A DNA stretch of 12,987 bases, taken from NCBI GenBank assembly GCA_001953115.1, contig LSSL01005488.1:1-12987 (forward strand). Reading direction: 5' to 3'. Positions within the stretch are counted from its first letter, which is position 1. Each line of letters opens with the position of its first letter. Under the pieces are notes generated by a model. It worked only from the letters and a program-made list of their open reading frames with translations, was not told where the DNA came from and made no database searches. This DNA is from Smittium mucronatum. Its lineage: Eukaryota > Kickxellomycota > Harpellomycetes > Harpellales > Legeriomycetaceae. A program made the translations under genes and the position numbers. Below, one piece after another: positions 10,498-12,987 of this stretch.

Positions 10498-10777
10498 ATG
10501 TTTTGTAAGCAGAATTTGTAGTAGAATTTAGGAATTTAGACACTCAGATTGTTCGCCGAACCGCATTTACTGAATGCTAACATAGAACAGTGCCATTGGC
10601 TAGAAAGCAAAACTTAAGTTTACTTTTATAAAAGTTGGCCTATAGAAGACATTTTAACAATGCACTCATAAAATTGACTATTGGGGAGTTGGTATAAACC
10701 AAACCTGTCGATTAGTAAGACTGTTAGTCATCTTTCCTATTTTCATCCTCAGAGGAGTAACGTAAGCGAAAAAAAAC
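10498..10777 (+). promoter_or_regulatory. intergenic promoter region of the TXNL1-like gene
   Basis: This stretch before the ATG contains no supported gene. Candidate elements are an inverted CCAAT box (ATTGG, 10595-10599) followed 28 nt later by TATAAAA (10627-10633), and a second pair, ATTGG 10680-10684 and TATAAA 10693-10698. The ATG at 10778 has A at -3. A TAA in the same frame at 10763-10765 rules out an upstream in-frame start. The elements are matches to general eukaryotic consensus sequences only. Confidence 0.35.
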
Positions 10778-12316
10778 ATGCCCATCGAAATCATCAATTC
10801 TAAGCCAGCTTTTAGTAAAGCCTTGGAACAGAGTAGCCAGAAGCTGGTTTGTTTACCATTCTCGTCTTTTTTTTGATATTCTCTTCTATTTTTGCCATTT
10901 GTGATTTATATCATTTTTGTTGTCTCCCCCCCCTCGATTCAATAAGCTCGTTGTTAAATTCACCGCTGTTTGTAAGATATATACATTTTATTTTAGAAAA
11001 TTTATATTTTGGCTTCATTCCTTTTGTTTTGTTTTATTTGAATTTAGGGTGTCCTCCTTGTAAAGTTATAGCTCCACTGTATTCTCAACTTTCCGATCAA
11101 TATCCAAATGTTTTGTTCACTGAGGTATTCCTCTTCCGTCTATTTGTTAAAAAGCGATTGATTACATTTTTTTTTTTTTTTTTTCGTTTAGGTCGATGTT
11201 GATAAAAACCAGGTACCCACGTTCATAGATTTTTATTTAGTAAAATTCCAACTCTCGATTTTTTTTGAATAGGAAATTTCTTCTCTTTGTGGCGTTAACT
11301 CCATGTAAATTTATTTCATTTTATATATCTAAAATCAATTATTTAAATTTAATTAATTCAATTTTTAGGCCAACTTTTCAAGTAAGCTGCTCCAAAAAAT
11401 CCTTAAAAATTGTTTGAAAAATTATAAAATATTTCTGCAATAGTTTTTCAAAGATATGAAGCAGATTGATGCATTTTCTGGTGCTGATCAAAGAAAACTA
11501 ACCGAGTTTGTTGCCAAGTATTCTTCAGCTTCCTCGGCTCCAAGTAATTGGCTGTGAACCCTTTTAAAATTTTAAAAGCTCAATTTAACTAGACTTTTTC
11601 CATTTTAGCTTCTTCCCAAGCAATTAGCAATGAATTTCCTTCCTGCCCCGGCCATGTAAGTTTTATTCTGTTTTTTTAATACTTTTTAATATTTATTAAA
11701 CTAAAGAGAATATTTTCGTAATAGGTTAACTTGAGTCAGTTCATAATAAAAAGCCAATTGGAGTGTTTAAACCATTCTGATGATGATGATATTCAAAACG
11801 TTTTGAAGCCAGATGAAAGCATAATTTCCAGTGATGTGGATGAACAGCTTCTTTTAAACATTGTTTTTAGTCAGCCAGTGAAGCTGTTTGCTATCAAAAT
11901 CACTCCTGGAAAAGGTAAATAAGATAAGGTTCTAAACTTTTTATATGTATAACATCACATTTTTTATAATAGAAATGGAACAGGCACCAAAGTCAGTAAA
12001 GTTGTTTAGCAACATACAAAACATGAGCTTCTCAGATGCAGAGTCGAACAGCCCCACAGATGCCACCGAATTTACCGAGGAGACGTATAAGTCTGGTGGT
12101 ATATTTAAAGTTAAATTCGTCAGATTCCAAAACATCAGCAATCTTTCGGTATGACTTTATACTTTTTTAAGTTTATAATTTTACTAATTAAATTTCTTTG
12201 TATAGATTTTCATAAATGATAACATTGGGGATGGGGAAGTCACATCTCTTCAAAGCGTAACTCTTATAGGAACTCCTATTCAGGCGAATGATTTTTCAAC
12301 TGTAACTGCGAAGTGA
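10778..12316 (+). CDS. TXNL1: thioredoxin-like protein 1 (thioredoxin + PITH), 11 exons
   Basis: Joining 11 exons gives 286 residues, against 289 for human TXNL1. Residues 1 to about 112 form a thioredoxin domain: KFTAVW leads to active site W32-C33-P34-P35-C36, then KVIAP; VDVDKNQ (58-64); and the cis-proline loop M75-P76-T77-F78. A short linker follows. The PITH domain spans about 129-286, with the conserved ECLN (141-144), DVDEQLLLNIVF (165-176), QPVKL (178-182), FVRFQN (240-245) and IGTPIQA (271-277). In characterised family members this cytosolic protein reduces disulfides and binds the 26S proteasome through PITH near subunit Rpn11; that role is inferred here. The active site is CPPC rather than the CGPC of human TXNL1. 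All Gln codons are CAA or CAG and the stop is TGA. The downstream gene is convergent. Exon 2 is the least certain; every other join preserves conserved sequence. Confidence 0.95.
10778..12316 (+). other. exon-intron map of the TXNL1-like gene
   Basis: Exons: 10778-10846, 10947-10971, 11048-11124, 11192-11212, 11273-11304, 11369-11381, 11444-11543, 11609-11655, 11725-11914, 11973-12148, 12206-12316 (861 nt including stop). Introns are 100, 76, 67, 60, 64, 62, 65, 69, 58 and 57 nt, all GT-AG. Donors are GTTTGT, GTAAGA, GTATTC, GTACCC, GTAAAT, GTAAGC, GTAATT, GTAAGT, GTAAAT and GTATGA, so only the first four or so bases are constrained. Acceptors are mostly TAG after T-rich stretches; the first is TAAG. 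Intron 3 has an 18-T run (11167-11184). Possible branch sites include TACTAAT in intron 10 and TCTAAAC in intron 9. The Trp of the active site is split T/GG across intron 2, and Met75 is split AT/G across intron 5. Confidence 0.88.
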
Positions 12317-12488
12317 TTTTATTATTTTCTCTTAATGCAGCAAAAATAAAAAAAAGGATTTTTAGTTGTTTTACCCACTTTTTTTCTATCTAAACGTGAT
12401 ATTTTAAGAGATTTAAAAGTTTGTTTTTTAGTTCAATTTTTTATAAAATCGAATAAGTAGTATGAAGTTTTGACGTATCTTTTGTTAT
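12317..12488. other. short intergenic region between convergent genes
   Basis: AT-rich spacer of 172 nt holding the 3' untranslated regions of both the TXNL1-like gene and the minus-strand gene. If the minus-strand gene has a terminal intron at 12489-12554, its last coding exon would be 12441-12488 and the gap shrinks to about 124 nt. Confidence 0.6.
12345..12350 (+). terminator. AATAAA polyadenylation signal
   Basis: A canonical AATAAA lies 29 nt after the TGA of the TXNL1-like gene, within an A-rich run and followed by a T-rich stretch. The position suits a short 3' untranslated region. Confidence 0.5.
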
Positions 12489-12987
12489 CTAAACGGATAA
12501 AATAGCACAAATAAGAATAAAGAGTGGATATAATTTAAGGGGAGATAAACGAACAGAGTTGGAGAAGAGCATTGGATCATTAGTGGGATGGATTTCAGAA
12601 ATTTGGAAATCGTCGAAAGGGACTAAAGAAGGAGATGATGCGGATTTTGCATCCTTTTTGGCTGAAGATGTTTTCAGAGAATCATTCTGGTTGGAGTCTG
12701 AGTCTTGAGAACGAATGCTTTTAGTAGCGGATCGGCTCTGATTTGAGCTAGGATATATTGATGGATTCGAAGGCGGTGGAGTTGGAGATGGGGATGGAGA
12801 CGCCCTTTGGGAATTGTTAGCGGAGGAGTTGAGGTTCGCTGGGTTCGGTTCCGTCGGTGGTGGTGGGGTTGTCGGGCTGGTTGGAGGAAAACTGGTTGAT
12901 TGGGCCCGAATAGGAGCGGGATTTAAAGAGGCTGGCGAAGGACCGCTATCATCCAGAACGCTATACATATTTATAATTCGGGCATTC
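12489..12987 (-). CDS. Pro/Ser-rich disordered protein, partial at the window edge
   Basis: The frame is open from the right edge, with six more codons before the first ATG at 12966-12968, so the true start probably lies outside. The visible part is low in complexity: SP, PP, NS and TP runs over residues 8-75 (counting from that Met), then a Ser/Lys/Asp segment (78-112), then a less repetitive LVPFDDFQISEIHPTNDPML (115-134). LVPFD fits the clathrin-box pattern L-hydrophobic-x-hydrophobic-acidic, and PxxP motifs could bind SH3 domains; neither proves a function. The frame ends in a hydrophobic stretch (LYPLFILICAILSV, 146-159) that would be a tail anchor or GPI signal if real. However, the last 66 nt drop sharply in GC, begin with GTTCGT and end with a pyrimidine-rich TTTAG, so they may be an intron. 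Composition is much more GC-rich than the rest of the window. The family is not recognised. Confidence 0.6.
   Translation of the reverse strand, partial: NARIINMYSVLDDSGPSPASLNPAPIRAQSTSFPPTSPTTPPPPTEPNPANLNSSANNSQRASPSPSPTPPPSNPSIYPSSNQSRSATKSIRSQDSDSNQNDSLKTSSAKKDAKSASSPSLVPFDDFQISEIHPTNDPMLFSNSVRLSPLKLYPLFILICAILSV

Noticed and set aside
10217..10543. Minus-strand 108-codon open frame.
   Set aside because: It begins at a non-ATG codon and lies opposite the plus-strand exon at 10,073-10,306 and its possible downstream exons; its composition gives no independent support.
1..10680. Ciliate-type code (TAA/TAG as Gln, perhaps TGA as Trp) turning the AT-rich region into giant protein-like frames.
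   Set aside because: The readings look protein-like by eye, but in the frames I counted TAA/TAG occur at about the chance rate and G shows no consistent position-1 bias. In-frame TGAs are as common as expected, so TGA would also have to be sense, and then any frame is open. All Gln codons of the TXNL1-like gene are CAA or CAG, and under this code its intron stops would lose meaning.
10849..11202. Plus-strand 117-codon open frame across the first TXNL1 exons.
   Set aside because: It reads through introns 1, 2 and 3; only the part at 11048-11124 is real coding sequence, in the same frame by coincidence.
11941..12154. Minus-strand 66-codon frame and plus-strand frame starting at ATG 11945.
   Set aside because: The minus frame is antisense to TXNL1 exon 10. 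The plus ATG lies inside intron 9, and the frame is exon 10 extended into flanking introns.

Overview
The window looks like nuclear DNA of a eukaryote using the standard genetic code. At its right end is a multi-exon protein gene with short GT-AG introns (57-100 nt) and a polyadenylation-type signal. The lineage cannot be fixed from this sequence; many small introns plus very AT-rich non-coding DNA would fit several protists, fungi or small parasitic animals. No rRNA, tRNA, CRISPR array or intact mobile element was recognised.

Layout. Positions 1 to about 10,080 are an extremely AT-rich stretch (roughly four fifths A+T by eye), full of A and T homopolymers. I can recognise no gene there. It holds a few short open stretches with weak coding-like features (6391-6603 plus; 8550-8849 minus, two hydrophobic segments; 3923-4048 plus; 4599-4694 plus), a short tandem repeat and some inverted repeats. 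At about 10,080 the composition changes abruptly and a gene-bearing, more GC-balanced block begins.

The block holds three genes. (1) A 3' gene fragment or exon at 10,073-10,306 (plus) encodes a charged, helical-looking protein I do not recognise; it may splice on to two small exons ending at 10,497. (2) A complete TXNL1-type gene (thioredoxin domain plus PITH domain) lies at 10,778-12,316 on the plus strand. I rebuilt it as 11 exons and 286 codons, close to the 289 residues of human TXNL1. Its active site reads WCPPC, and exons of 13, 21 and 25 nt lie in the thioredoxin half. (3) A convergent minus-strand gene enters from the right edge and encodes a Pro/Ser-rich, probably disordered protein. 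Its true 3' end is ambiguous because its last 66 nt look like an intron.

The TXNL1-like protein is expected to be a cytosolic thiol-disulfide oxidoreductase that docks on the 26S proteasome through PITH. Nothing in the sequence ties the neighbours to that role. The gene is invisible to a simple ORF scan because no exon exceeds 190 nt.
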